Positions 53,691 through 62,405 of a DNA stretch of 64,000 nucleotides are shown one piece after another. The DNA is from Alicyclobacillus tolerans (lineage in GTDB: Bacteria > Bacillota > Bacilli > Alicyclobacillales > Alicyclobacillaceae). Position numbers and translations under genes: made by a program. The stretch covers positions 62,001 to 126,000 of the forward strand of contig NZ_JAJFNK010000001.1 in assembly GCF_021739485.1 (NCBI RefSeq), read 5' to 3'. Below the pieces are notes generated by a model, which was not told the origin of the DNA, made no database searches, and worked only from the letters and a program-made list of their open reading frames with translations. Within the stretch, counting starts at the first letter, position 1, and each line of letters begins with the position of its first letter.

Positions 53691-54893
53691 TTGTTGGCAC
53701 AGGAACTCAAATACATTCGCGATGCGGGTCTCTACCGCTCCTTTCGCACGATGGAAAGCGCGAGCGATGCACAGGTTCAGGTCGAATCTCAACGCCTCAT
53801 CATGTGTGCTTCTAATAACTACCTGGGTTTAGCGAACCACCCGGAGTTGATGGATGCCGCGTGCAACGCGATCCGGCGGTTCGGTACGGGCTCTTCGGGA
53901 TCGCGTCTGATTACCGGAAACACCCAGCTTCACGACGAACTGGAAGCCGCCCTGTCGCGGTTCAAAAAAACGGAAGCAGCCATCGTTTTTAACACGGGTT
54001 TCATGGCCAACCTGGCCGTGCTTTCGACGCTGGTCAAGGACAATGACGTCATTTTTTCCGACGAGCTCAACCATGCCAGCATCATTGACGGCTGTCGGTT
54101 GTCCCGGGCCCATGTTGTCGTGTATCGCCACAACGACATGGCAGACCTGGAAGACAAGTTGATTCAGCACGTGCAAACTCGCCGGCAGTCTAACCCCGGT
54201 GCCGAAGCGCAAAGCTTTCGCGCGCTCATCGTTACGGACGGCGTTTTTTCGATGGACGGAGACATCGCCTTGCTGCCGAAGATTGTCGAGCTGGCAGAGC
54301 GCTTCAAAGCGTGGGTCATGGTCGACGACGCGCACGCGACAGGGGTTCTCGGAACGCACGGAGGGGGTACAGCGGACTACTACGGATTGCCGGCGGAACG
54401 GGTTCACGTGCAGTTAGGCACGCTGTCCAAGGCGCTTGGTGCAGAGGGCGGATATGTAGCTGGCAGCCAGGTCTTGATCGACTACCTGCGCAACCGCGCC
54501 AGGCCTTTTATCTTTTCCACAGCGCTGTCACCCGGTGTCGTCGCCACCGCCAAAGCGGCTATGGAACTCGTCGAGCGCGAGCCGCAGCGGCGCACTCGGT
54601 TGCAAGACATTGCCCGGAGTGTCCGGGAAGGTCTCACCCTGCTTGGTTTTCGCGTATTGCCTGGGGTGACGCCGATTATTCCCGTCATTATCGGAGACCC
54701 GCAGCGCGCGGTAGACTTCGGCAGGCGCCTGGAGGCTATGGGTGTGTTTGCACCGGCTGTGCGTCCGCCCAGCGTTCCTGCAGGCACCTCCCGTATCCGG
54801 TTGACCCTCATGGCCACTCACAGCGACGAGGACGTACACAGGATTTTGGACGCGTTCGCGCGGATTGGCTCGGAATTGGAGGTGATCGCGTGA
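53691..54893 (+). CDS. bioF: 8-amino-7-oxononanoate synthase
   Basis: This 400-residue alpha-oxoamine synthase condenses pimeloyl thioester and alanine. It shows NNYLGLANHPEL, RFGTGSSGSRLITGNTQLH, DELNHASIIDGCRLS, VDDAHATGVLG and the PLP-lysine motif LGTLSKALGAEGGY. The start is TTG 53691, with only a modest AGGGAA site twelve bases upstream. Its TGA overlaps the bioD GTG by four bases. Confidence 0.93.
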   Translation: MLAQELKYIRDAGLYRSFRTMESASDAQVQVESQRLIMCASNNYLGLANHPELMDAACNAIRRFGTGSSGSRLITGNTQLHDELEAALSRFKKTEAAIVFNTGFMANLAVLSTLVKDNDVIFSDELNHASIIDGCRLSRAHVVVYRHNDMADLEDKLIQHVQTRRQSNPGAEAQSFRALIVTDGVFSMDGDIALLPKIVELAERFKAWVMVDDAHATGVLGTHGGGTADYYGLPAERVHVQLGTLSKALGAEGGYVAGSQVLIDYLRNRARPFIFSTALSPGVVATAKAAMELVEREPQRRTRLQDIARSVREGLTLLGFRVLPGVTPIIPVIIGDPQRAVDFGRRLEAMGVFAPAVRPPSVPAGTSRIRLTLMATHSDEDVHRILDAFARIGSELEVIA

Positions 54894-55588
54894 GCGGCCT
54901 GTTTGTCACCGCCACCGACACGGAGGTCGGGAAAACGGTCATCGCAGGAGGGCTGGTCGGCGCCCTGCGGCAGGAGGGCATTGACTTGGGCGTGTTTAAG
55001 CCGATGCAAAGCGGACACTTGACGGAAAACCCGGAGGGAGACGCGGCCCGTCTAGTCCGAATATCTGGCGTAGACGATGACTTGCGCGAGGTCTGTCCCT
55101 ATTCCTACGCCGAACCTCTGGCTCCCAGACTCGCCATGACGCGTGCGGGTGAACGCATTTTTACGGAGGATTTGCTGCGTCACCTGCAACACTTGCAAAA
55201 CAAACACCAGCACGTCCTGGTGGAAGGGGCGGGAGGACTGGCCGTGCCGTATACGTCTGACGCGCTCGTGGTGGACTTTGTCCGAGAACTCAACTTTCCG
55301 GTCGTGGTGGTGGCGCGGCCCGACCTGGGAACGGTTAACCACACCGCGCTTTCGGTGGAATACCTCAGGGCGCGGGGACTGACCGTGATCGGCGTCATCG
55401 TCAATGGCTATGGCAGGGCAGCCCCTGTGTCCGTCGCGGAGAGGAACAACCCCGCAATGATCGAGGAGGTGGCACAGGTCCCGGTACTCGGCGTAGTGCC
55501 GTGGCTTGGGGACGAACCGAACGAGTCTGACATGGTTGCTGTAGTTTGGGACTGCGTGGACCTCAATTCCATCAAGTCCCATCTGTAA
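54890..55588 (+). CDS. bioD: Dethiobiotin synthetase
   Basis: This 232-residue ATPase closes the ureido ring of dethiobiotin. The P-loop is at residues 7-16 (TATDTEVGKT). FKPMQSG, VEGAGGLAVPY and VVARPDLGTVNHT follow as in the family. The GTG overlaps the bioF stop and has GGAGGTGATC upstream. Confidence 0.93.
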   Translation: MSGLFVTATDTEVGKTVIAGGLVGALRQEGIDLGVFKPMQSGHLTENPEGDAARLVRISGVDDDLREVCPYSYAEPLAPRLAMTRAGERIFTEDLLRHLQHLQNKHQHVLVEGAGGLAVPYTSDALVVDFVRELNFPVVVVARPDLGTVNHTALSVEYLRARGLTVIGVIVNGYGRAAPVSVAERNNPAMIEEVAQVPVLGVVPWLGDEPNESDMVAVVWDCVDLNSIKSHL

Positions 55589-55620
55589 AACGATGTGAAC
55601 ACGAACTGGAGGTTGTTGGA

Positions 55621-56616
55621 ATGGCACAAACCACTACAATCGACTGGACCGAATTGGCGCAACGGGTTGTGCATGGCTACGCCGTCACGCGAGACGATGC
55701 ACTCGCCATGCTGCAGTCGGACGACGAGGACATATTGGACCTGCTGAATGGAGCGTTTCGCATCCGCCGCGAGTACTTTGGCAAGAAAGTGAAATTGAAC
55801 ATGATTATCAATGCAAAGTCCGGGATGTGTCCAGAGGATTGTTTTTACTGCTCGCAATCGACCCGTTCGGAGGCCGCCATTGACAAGTATCCGATGCTGT
55901 CTAAGGAGACCATTGTAGCTGGGGCCAAAGAGGCCGTCGCACGCAAGGCGGGCACCTACTGCATCGTCATGTCCGGCAGAAGGCCGTCCAACCGGGAAGT
56001 GCAGCAAGTGGCCGAAGCCGTCAGCGAGATCCGCCAGGACACCGACTTGAAAATTTGCGCGTGTCTCGGACTGCTCAGCCCGGAGCACGCTCAGGCTTTG
56101 GTGGATGCAGGAGTCCATCGCTACAATCACAACTTGAATACCAGCGAGGAAAACTACGGGGAAATCTGCACGACGCACAGTTTCGAGGACCGCGTGGATA
56201 CCGTTCAGACGGCGAAACGTGCAGGGCTTTCTCCTTGCTCCGGAGCTATCTTTGGCATGGGTGAGGGAGACGAAGGTGCCGTGGATATTGCGTTTTCGCT
56301 CAAAGAACTGGATGCGGACTCGATTCCTTGCAACTTTCTCAACCCGATTGAAGGTACACCGTTGGCGGGGCAACGGGAGCTAACGCCCGTGAAGTGCTTA
56401 AAGATTCTTGCCATGATGCGTTTTGTCAACCCGACGAAGGAAATTCGCGTGTCCGGAGGCCGGGAGATCAACCTTCGCCACTTGCAGGCGCTTGGCCTGT
56501 ACGCCGCAAACTCGATTTTTGTCGGAGACTACCTCACCACCGCCGGACAGGAACCGACCGAGGACTGGCAGATGATTGAGGACTTGGGCTTCGAGGTGGA
56601 GGAATCCGCTCTGTAA
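55621..56616 (+). CDS. bioB: Biotin synthase
   Basis: This 331-residue radical SAM enzyme inserts sulfur into dethiobiotin. The radical SAM cluster cysteines are C70, C74 and C77 (CPEDCFYC). YNHNLNTSEENY, FGMGEG and the [2Fe-2S]-site arginine in EIRVSGGREINL are also present. GGAGG lies eleven bases before the ATG. It ends the bio operon; no bioW, bioI or bioY is present here. Confidence 0.95.
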   Translation: MAQTTTIDWTELAQRVVHGYAVTRDDALAMLQSDDEDILDLLNGAFRIRREYFGKKVKLNMIINAKSGMCPEDCFYCSQSTRSEAAIDKYPMLSKETIVAGAKEAVARKAGTYCIVMSGRRPSNREVQQVAEAVSEIRQDTDLKICACLGLLSPEHAQALVDAGVHRYNHNLNTSEENYGEICTTHSFEDRVDTVQTAKRAGLSPCSGAIFGMGEGDEGAVDIAFSLKELDADSIPCNFLNPIEGTPLAGQRELTPVKCLKILAMMRFVNPTKEIRVSGGREINLRHLQALGLYAANSIFVGDYLTTAGQEPTEDWQMIEDLGFEVEESAL

Positions 56617-56670
56617 GTGAAAGTTCGCGCGATGGCTGTCAAATTGCGCAAAACACAAGCCCCGATCGAT

Positions 56671-56712
56671 GGCAGCCGGGTGAAGCATACCCACCCGGTC
56701 TGCCGTTTCCCA
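56671..56712 (+). terminator. Terminator of the bio operon
   Basis: GGCAG plus CCGGGTG (56671-56682) pairs with CACCCGG and CTGCC (56692-56704), with one bulged T and a nine-base loop. It starts 54 bases after the bioB stop and is followed by GTTTCCC. Confidence 0.7.
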
Positions 56713-56740
56713 AACCCTTCTCTCACGCCAACCCCGAAAC

Positions 56741-56767
56741 TTGAACTCCAGTTAATTCTGATATAAT
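56741..56767 (+). promoter_or_regulatory. Promoter of acyl-CoA synthetase gene
   Basis: TTGAAC (56741-56746) and an extended -10 TGATATAAT (TATAAT at 56762-56767) are 15 bases apart, 130 bases before the synthetase start. It follows the bio terminator, so the synthetase gene forms a separate transcription unit. Confidence 0.6.
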
Positions 56768-56899
56768 TCAGAAATAAGTCTCTTTTATTGGTTGGTAAAG
56801 ACGCCGGGTCTTCCTCGCGTTCCCGCCCTCGGGCGACACCGGGTAAAACGTTTCATGGCTTTGTAAAAAGGTTTGCAAAAACGCGCAAGGAGTGATCGA

Positions 56900-58579
56900 A
56901 TGGGTTCCTCTTTGGACGACCTGTGGGGTCAAAGCACCAGAAATTTGAAAGCGGTTTCCTACGAGGGCTTGTACGAGGACTTTCATTGGAAACTCCCTGT
57001 AAGCTACAACATCGGTGTGGACGCATGTGACCGCCATGCTCAGGATAAGGGAAAACTGGCTCTGATTTACGACAAGGGGAACGGCACTCACGAGAAATGG
57101 ACGTTTTGGGAACTCATGCGGCATTCCAACCGTCTGGCCAACGCTTTAGCGGGGTTGGGATGCGAACGAGGCGACCGGGTCGCGGTCTTGCTTTCACAAG
57201 GTCCGCACGTTCCGATTGCACACTTGGCTGCGTTTAAACTAGGCGCCATCTCGGTTCCATTGTTTACGCTGTTTGGTTCTGAAGCCCTGACATACCGGCT
57301 GAACGACAGCGGGTCGCGCGTTCTCGTCACCGACCAGGAAAATTATGAAAGGATCATGGATTTCCGGAACGAATTAAATCACTTGGAACATGTCATCGTC
57401 GTTGACGGTGCAGTTTCAGGCGCGTGGTTTTGGGAAGAGTTGCTGCTAAACGCCGCACCCGACTTTGCCGCAGCGAGCACGACACCAGACGATCCGGCTA
57501 TCATCATTTATACATCGGGGACAACAGGGCCTGCCAAAGGCGCTCTGCATGGGCACCGGATTTTGCCGGGACACTTGCCTGGAGTCAGTTTGCCGCACGA
57601 ATTTGCCCCGCAGCAAGGCGATTTGTTTTGGACGCCGGCAGACTGGGCGTGGATTGGCGGACTGTTTGACGTGTTGTTTCCGTCGCTGCATTTTGGCACG
57701 CCGGTGGTGGCTCACCGGATGCGGAAATTTGATCCGGAGCACGCCTTTGAGTTGATAGAGAAGTGGGGCATTCAAAATGTGTTCATGCCTCCGACATCGC
57801 TCAAGATGATGCGGCAGGTCGCCCACCCCAAAGAGCGTTGGAAACTGCAGCTGCGCACAATTGCAAGCGGCGGGGAACCGCTTGGCGACGAAACCTTGCA
57901 GTGGGGAGAAAATGCACTGGGTCTTCACATCAACGAGTTCTACGGGCAAACGGAGTGCAACCTGGTTGTTTCCAACAACCGCTCCCTGTTTTCTCCCCGG
58001 CACAATTCCATGGGCAGGGCGGTTCCGGGTCATGTCGTTGCCGTGATCGACGACAAGGGAGAACCGGTCAAGCCGGGGGTCGTAGGGGAAATTGCGGTTA
58101 AGCGGCCAGATCCAGTGATGTTCTTACGGTACTGGAACCGCCCTGAAGCCACAGCTGCCAAGTTTACGGGGGATTGGATGCGCACCGGCGACACAGGCAA
58201 AATGGACGAGGAAGGATATTTTTACTTTGTCGGCCGTGCCGACGACGTCATCAGCTCTGCAGGCTATCGCATCGGGCCTGCCGAAATTGAAGAGGCGCTC
58301 GTGAAACACCCCGGTGTGTTAATGTCGGCGGTCGTCGGAAGTCCGGACTCCTTGCGGGGAGAGGTCGTGAAAGCGTTCGTTCAGCTCCGCGAGGGCGTGC
58401 AAGCCAGCGACGAGCTCGCCCAAGAAATCCGCCAGTGGGTGAAATCCCGGGTCGGAGCTCACGAGTACCCGCGTGAAGTCGAATTTGTCGACGCGTTTCC
58501 TATGACTCCGTCCGGCAAAATCCAGCGGAACGTGTTAAAACGGTTGGAGTATGACAAAAAGGGGACCCAACGCCCGTAG
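56900..58579 (+). CDS. Acyl-CoA synthetase (AMP-forming)
   Basis: This 559-residue ANL-superfamily ligase has the P-loop-like IIYTSGTTGPAKGALHGH, the adenine-site region INEFYGQTECN, the hinge RTGDTGKMDEEGYFYFVGR and the C-terminal catalytic lysine in TPSGKIQRNVLKR. Length and the SSAGYRIGPAEIE motif suggest an acetate/propionate or medium-chain (AcsM-like) synthetase. The ATG lies nine bases after AAGGAG. The next gene begins 38 bases after its stop and may share its transcript. Substrate not determined. Confidence 0.88.
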   Translation: MGSSLDDLWGQSTRNLKAVSYEGLYEDFHWKLPVSYNIGVDACDRHAQDKGKLALIYDKGNGTHEKWTFWELMRHSNRLANALAGLGCERGDRVAVLLSQGPHVPIAHLAAFKLGAISVPLFTLFGSEALTYRLNDSGSRVLVTDQENYERIMDFRNELNHLEHVIVVDGAVSGAWFWEELLLNAAPDFAAASTTPDDPAIIIYTSGTTGPAKGALHGHRILPGHLPGVSLPHEFAPQQGDLFWTPADWAWIGGLFDVLFPSLHFGTPVVAHRMRKFDPEHAFELIEKWGIQNVFMPPTSLKMMRQVAHPKERWKLQLRTIASGGEPLGDETLQWGENALGLHINEFYGQTECNLVVSNNRSLFSPRHNSMGRAVPGHVVAVIDDKGEPVKPGVVGEIAVKRPDPVMFLRYWNRPEATAAKFTGDWMRTGDTGKMDEEGYFYFVGRADDVISSAGYRIGPAEIEEALVKHPGVLMSAVVGSPDSLRGEVVKAFVQLREGVQASDELAQEIRQWVKSRVGAHEYPREVEFVDAFPMTPSGKIQRNVLKRLEYDKKGTQRP

Positions 58580-58617
58580 ACGAACCATCCTATGCAGTCA
58601 CCGGAGGAGTGGATTTC

Positions 58618-60246
58618 TTGTACCTGTCACGTCGAACCATTGAAAACATCGTCAAGTCTGGCTCCCATCCTGTATGGGACCCTAAAGCCCTGAATTCCAA
58701 AAACCTGGACCTTCCGGAACGGGTGATTCAGGTCGGAGAAGGGAACTTTCTGCGTGGATTCGTAGATTGGATGGTCCACCGCTTGAATCAAGCGGGTTTG
58801 TTTCAAGGGCGCATTGTCGTAGTGGCGCCTCGTCCGACGGGGCGGACCACGGTGGAGCAGATCAATGTGCAAGACGGGTTATACACGGTCTGGCTCCGCG
58901 GAATCTCTGAGGGTCAACAGGTCGACCAACCGGAAATCGTCTCTGCGGTCAGCCGCGCCATTGACCCCTATGAAGATTGGCAAGGGTTTTTAAAGTGCGC
59001 AGAAAACAAAGACATCGACATCTTTGTCTCAAACACGACAGAATCCGGAATCGTCTACCAGCCGGAAAACTATGTACCCACCGAACCTATCTCTTCGTTT
59101 CCAGGAAAACTTACCGCATACTTATACCATCGGTTTGTCTACTTTGACGGAGACTCCAATGCAGGCATGCACATCGTGCCGTGTGAACTGATTGAGAACA
59201 ATGGGGACGTTCTGCGCGACATCGTGCTCCAACACGCGAAGGACTGGGGATTCCCGGAAGCCTTTCGTCAATGGGTGAACGGTGCCAACGACTTTTGCAA
59301 CACGCTTGTGGACCGGATTGTCACCGGTCATCCGCCGGAACCTGAACGCACCCGGCTTTTTACAGCGCTGGGCTACGAAGACCCTTTGTTGACGATGGGA
59401 GAGCCGTTTCACTTGTTTGCTATCGACTCCAAAGGGACAGCACCACAACAGGAGAACAGCACTCAAACCGCGTCCCAAGAGAGCTTGGTCCCGAAGGAAA
59501 GCTTCGTAGAGGGTTTCAGGCGGGGGGATTTGAGCCGGAAATGGCCTTTTCACGAGATTGGACTCAACGTGAAGTACGTTTCCGATATTTCCCCGTACCG
59601 CGTTCAGAAGGTGCGCATTCTCAATGGCGCACATACGGCGATGGCCTACTTAGCTCGCTCTCTCGGGCTCTCGACGGTGCGCCAGGCCGTTACCGACCCT
59701 CTTTTGTCTCAGTTCGTCAACACTGTGATCGACTTGGAAATTGTTCCTATTGTCCAATGCGAGTTGCCGGACGTGGACCGGGAAACGATACACAGCTTCG
59801 CGCAATCGGTGCTTGAACGGTTTGCGAATCCATTCGTTGAGCACAAAATTATGGATTTGACCCTCAACGGTTTGTCCAAGTTCCGGATTCGCCTCCTGCC
59901 GGTATTGGAGCAGTTCAGCCAGCTTCGCCAGACCCCGCCGCAGCGATTGTCTCTCGCCTTGGCCGCATTTTTGCTTTTCTATAAAAGTGCGGACGATGGT
60001 CAAGTGCAATGGGAGGTCAGGGACGATCCAGTTCACGTTGCAGCCATTCGGTCCTTGTGGGCGAATGAACCCCTGGATTCGTTAAAGAACACGATTGTGT
60101 CCATTCTGGGTCTGACCGAAGTTTGGGGGCAAGACGTCAATGCCATTCCAGGATTAGCGAATCGATTGGTGGAGCAGATTGAAATCATCCGACAAGTGGG
60201 TACGCAGCAGGCTATCATGCGCGTTTTGCAAACGGATGCGCTGTAA
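58618..60246 (+). CDS. Tagaturonate/fructuronate reductase-like mannitol dehydrogenase family enzyme
   Basis: This 542-residue member of the polyol-specific long-chain dehydrogenase family has the N-terminal nucleotide-binding VIQVGEGNFLRGFVDWMVHRL. That form is typical of altronate oxidoreductase (UxaB); VSNTTESGIVY and KVRILNGAHTAMAY are also present. The catalytic lysine of the family is in NVKYVSDISPYRVQKVRILNG. A Gln/Ser/Thr-rich insert lies near residue 280. TTG 58618 is chosen because GGAGG lies ten bases upstream; GTG 58609 has no spacing. No uxaA/uxaC genes are nearby, so it is isolated from a hexuronate operon. Confidence 0.78.
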   Translation: MYLSRRTIENIVKSGSHPVWDPKALNSKNLDLPERVIQVGEGNFLRGFVDWMVHRLNQAGLFQGRIVVVAPRPTGRTTVEQINVQDGLYTVWLRGISEGQQVDQPEIVSAVSRAIDPYEDWQGFLKCAENKDIDIFVSNTTESGIVYQPENYVPTEPISSFPGKLTAYLYHRFVYFDGDSNAGMHIVPCELIENNGDVLRDIVLQHAKDWGFPEAFRQWVNGANDFCNTLVDRIVTGHPPEPERTRLFTALGYEDPLLTMGEPFHLFAIDSKGTAPQQENSTQTASQESLVPKESFVEGFRRGDLSRKWPFHEIGLNVKYVSDISPYRVQKVRILNGAHTAMAYLARSLGLSTVRQAVTDPLLSQFVNTVIDLEIVPIVQCELPDVDRETIHSFAQSVLERFANPFVEHKIMDLTLNGLSKFRIRLLPVLEQFSQLRQTPPQRLSLALAAFLLFYKSADDGQVQWEVRDDPVHVAAIRSLWANEPLDSLKNTIVSILGLTEVWGQDVNAIPGLANRLVEQIEIIRQVGTQQAIMRVLQTDAL

Positions 60247-60309
60247 AGACCATCGGATCAAAGAATCCTTTTATCTTCGCTCTAGTTAAAATTCGAGGGG
60301 GATTCAGGA

Positions 60310-61245
60310 ATGCTGGAGGAGCAGTTTTCATATCGCAACGAGGAAGGGTTTCAAATTTTTTATTACCGGTGGAGTCCGGAAGCGGCGGATGTCAGGGGTG
60401 TGGTGCAGATTGCTCATGGGATGGGCGAAACCGCTGCACGTTACGAACGGGTTGCCCGCGAACTGTGCCGTCAAGGGTTTCGTGTATATGCCAATGACCA
60501 CAGGGGCCACGGACACACGGCAGTCGGCGTCAACGACTTGGGATACATTGGAGAGGAAGACGGATTTGACGGGATGGTTCGCGACCTGAAACAGCTTGGG
60601 GACATCATTTGCGAAGAAAACCCCGACACGCCAGTTTTTCTGTTGGGGCACAGTATGGGTTCGTTTTTAGCGCAAAAGTTTATGGCTCTGTATGGAGACT
60701 CGCTCTCTGGAGTCATCTTGTCCGGAAGCAATGGACCCGCAGACCCGCAAACGATGGAGCAAGGAATGTTTGTCGCTAAAAGCGAAGTAGAGGCAAACGG
60801 CCCGAAAGCCAAGAGCCAGTTGTTGACGGGGATGCTCTTTGGGGGATTCAACCAGTCGTTTGCACCGGCACGAACGGATTTTGACTGGCTTTCCCGAGAC
60901 GAGAGCGAGGTGGATAAGTATATTGCAGATCCGTACTGTGGTTCCGTATTCCCCTCCAGCTTCTTTTATCACCTGTTTCAGGGACTGGCCGCCTTGCACG
61001 AACCGGAACTCGTCTCACGAATTCCGAAAGACTTGCCCATCTACATCTTTTCGGGGGACAAGGACCCAGTCGGAAACTTCGGTGAAGGGGTCTTGCAGCT
61101 CTATGAAAGTTACAAACAGCTCGGTATTCAGGACGTGGAGTGTAAACTGTATCCGGATGCTCGGCATGAGATGCTCAACGAGATCAATCGGGACGAAGTC
61201 ACTCGCGACTTGATGGAGTGGTTAAATCACCATATCGCTTCTTAA
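60310..61245 (+). CDS. Alpha/beta hydrolase (monoacylglycerol lipase/S33 type)
   Basis: This 311-residue protein has the nucleophile elbow LLGHSMGSFLAQ, an early GMGETAARYERVARELCRQGF region and the oxyanion-region ANDHRGHGHT. The catalytic aspartate (FSGDKDPVG) and histidine (DARHEMLNE) are in place. It is probably a cytoplasmic lysophospholipase or monoacylglycerol lipase-like esterase. GAGGGGGATTC precedes the ATG. Confidence 0.88.
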   Translation: MLEEQFSYRNEEGFQIFYYRWSPEAADVRGVVQIAHGMGETAARYERVARELCRQGFRVYANDHRGHGHTAVGVNDLGYIGEEDGFDGMVRDLKQLGDIICEENPDTPVFLLGHSMGSFLAQKFMALYGDSLSGVILSGSNGPADPQTMEQGMFVAKSEVEANGPKAKSQLLTGMLFGGFNQSFAPARTDFDWLSRDESEVDKYIADPYCGSVFPSSFFYHLFQGLAALHEPELVSRIPKDLPIYIFSGDKDPVGNFGEGVLQLYESYKQLGIQDVECKLYPDARHEMLNEINRDEVTRDLMEWLNHHIAS

Positions 61246-61286
61246 GCCTATCTCTCTGAGTAGTGGAGTCGAGCCTGAAGGTAGGG

Positions 61287-61343
61287 GCCGCAAGTCCTGT
61301 GATTTGCCCGATTTGACGCGGCGATGGTCATAGTACTTGCGGC
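61287..61343. repeat. Inverted repeat GCCGCAAGT/ACTTGCGGC
   Basis: A perfect 9-bp inverted repeat (61287-61295 and 61335-61343) with a 39-base spacer lies 40 bases after the hydrolase stop in an otherwise featureless 235-base gap. The long spacer makes it a weak terminator candidate. Confidence 0.45.
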
Positions 61344-61480
61344 TTGTGCTATTTGGAGCTGCACGCGGGCCTAGATGGCCTAGAAGGCATAAAATCCCGG
61401 CATCTCGTTCATAGATAAGTTGGTGTTGCGACGAGCAACAATTGGAAGGCAGCATTGCCATGTTGCGGGGAGGCCAAAGG

Positions 61481-62200
61481 ATGGATTTAAAAGACAAAGT
61501 TGCTGTCATAACTGGGGCGGGAAAGGGCATTGGCAGGGCCATTGCCGAGGCTTTAGCCGCACAGGGGGTGCACTTGGGACTGATTTCGCGAACCGGGAGC
61601 GACTTGAGCGCAGCAGCCGAGCGTTTAAAAAAAGGACATAACGTCCGCGTTCAATTCGGTGCAGCCGATGTCTCCCGTCGTACAGAAGTAGAAACGGTCA
61701 TTGGGCAGTTAAGGAGCGAGCTCGGTCCAGCAGACATTCTCATTAACAACGCTGGAGTGGCCAAATTTGGAACTGTGGCAGACATGCCTCCCGAAGACTG
61801 GGAACGCATTGTACAGGTCAACTTGATGGGCACCTATTACGTGACTCGCGCCGTTTTGCCGGATATGATACAGCGAAACTCAGGCAACATCGTGAACATC
61901 AGTTCAACAGCAGGAGAACGCGGCTCAGCGACGACGTCAGCCTACTCAGCTTCAAAGTTCGGGGTCATGGGGTTGACTGAATCTTTGATGCAAGAGGTGA
62001 GAAAGAACAACATCCGCGTGACGGCTTTGACCCCAAGCACTGTCAATACGGAGTTAGCTGCAAAGGCCGGACTCAAGATTGGGGATGAAGAGCACATGAT
62101 GCAGCCTGAAGACGTCGCACAACTGCTCATCGCCATGTTGAAGCTTCCACAGCGAGTTTTTGTCAAACAAGCCGGTCTATGGATGACAAACCCTCAATAA
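61481..62200 (+). CDS. SDR family oxidoreductase (FabG-like)
   Basis: This 239-residue short-chain dehydrogenase has the cofactor motif VITGAGKGIGRAIAEA, NNAGVAKFG and the catalytic Ser-Tyr-Lys (ISSTAGERGSATTSAYSASKFG). It resembles 3-ketoacyl-ACP reductases, but context does not support fatty acid synthesis specifically. GGGGAGG lies seven bases before the ATG. Confidence 0.87.
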   Translation: MDLKDKVAVITGAGKGIGRAIAEALAAQGVHLGLISRTGSDLSAAAERLKKGHNVRVQFGAADVSRRTEVETVIGQLRSELGPADILINNAGVAKFGTVADMPPEDWERIVQVNLMGTYYVTRAVLPDMIQRNSGNIVNISSTAGERGSATTSAYSASKFGVMGLTESLMQEVRKNNIRVTALTPSTVNTELAAKAGLKIGDEEHMMQPEDVAQLLIAMLKLPQRVFVKQAGLWMTNPQ

Positions 62201-62247
62201 ACAAGCGTTATTCGTATCACCGCAAACGCAGTCACTCTCAAATGGTT

Positions 62248-62405
62248 TATAATGGAATGAGAAGGAGTTCGATGAGACAGGAAAAGTGAGCCTGACGACG
62301 GGGAAGGTGAGCCCGAGGCAACTCGGCTAGTCAGCCTGAGCAACCGGGAAGGTCAGCCGGGACAAGTGGATGGATGACAACCTTTCATCGAGGGTGGCGT
62401 GCGAA
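62248..62405 (+). promoter_or_regulatory. Leader of the fhs gene with imperfect repeat and hairpins
   Basis: A TATAAT lies at 62248-62253, about 155 bases before fhs, with no good -35. The leader contains two related blocks: GTGAGCCTGACGACGGGGAAG then GGTGAGCC, and GTCAGCCTGAGCAACCGGGAAG then GGTCAGCC. It also has a CCGAG-GCAA-CTCGG hairpin with a GNRA loop and a GATGA/TCATC hairpin just before the ribosome binding site. GAAGGAG followed by ATGAGACAGGAAAAGTGA (62272-62289) could encode a five-residue peptide. It does not match the THF or ZTP riboswitch consensus I know. Confidence 0.4.

Noticed and set aside
62260-62405. THF or ZTP riboswitch before fhs
   Set aside because: The conserved core sequences of both classes that I know are absent, so I call only an unclassified leader.
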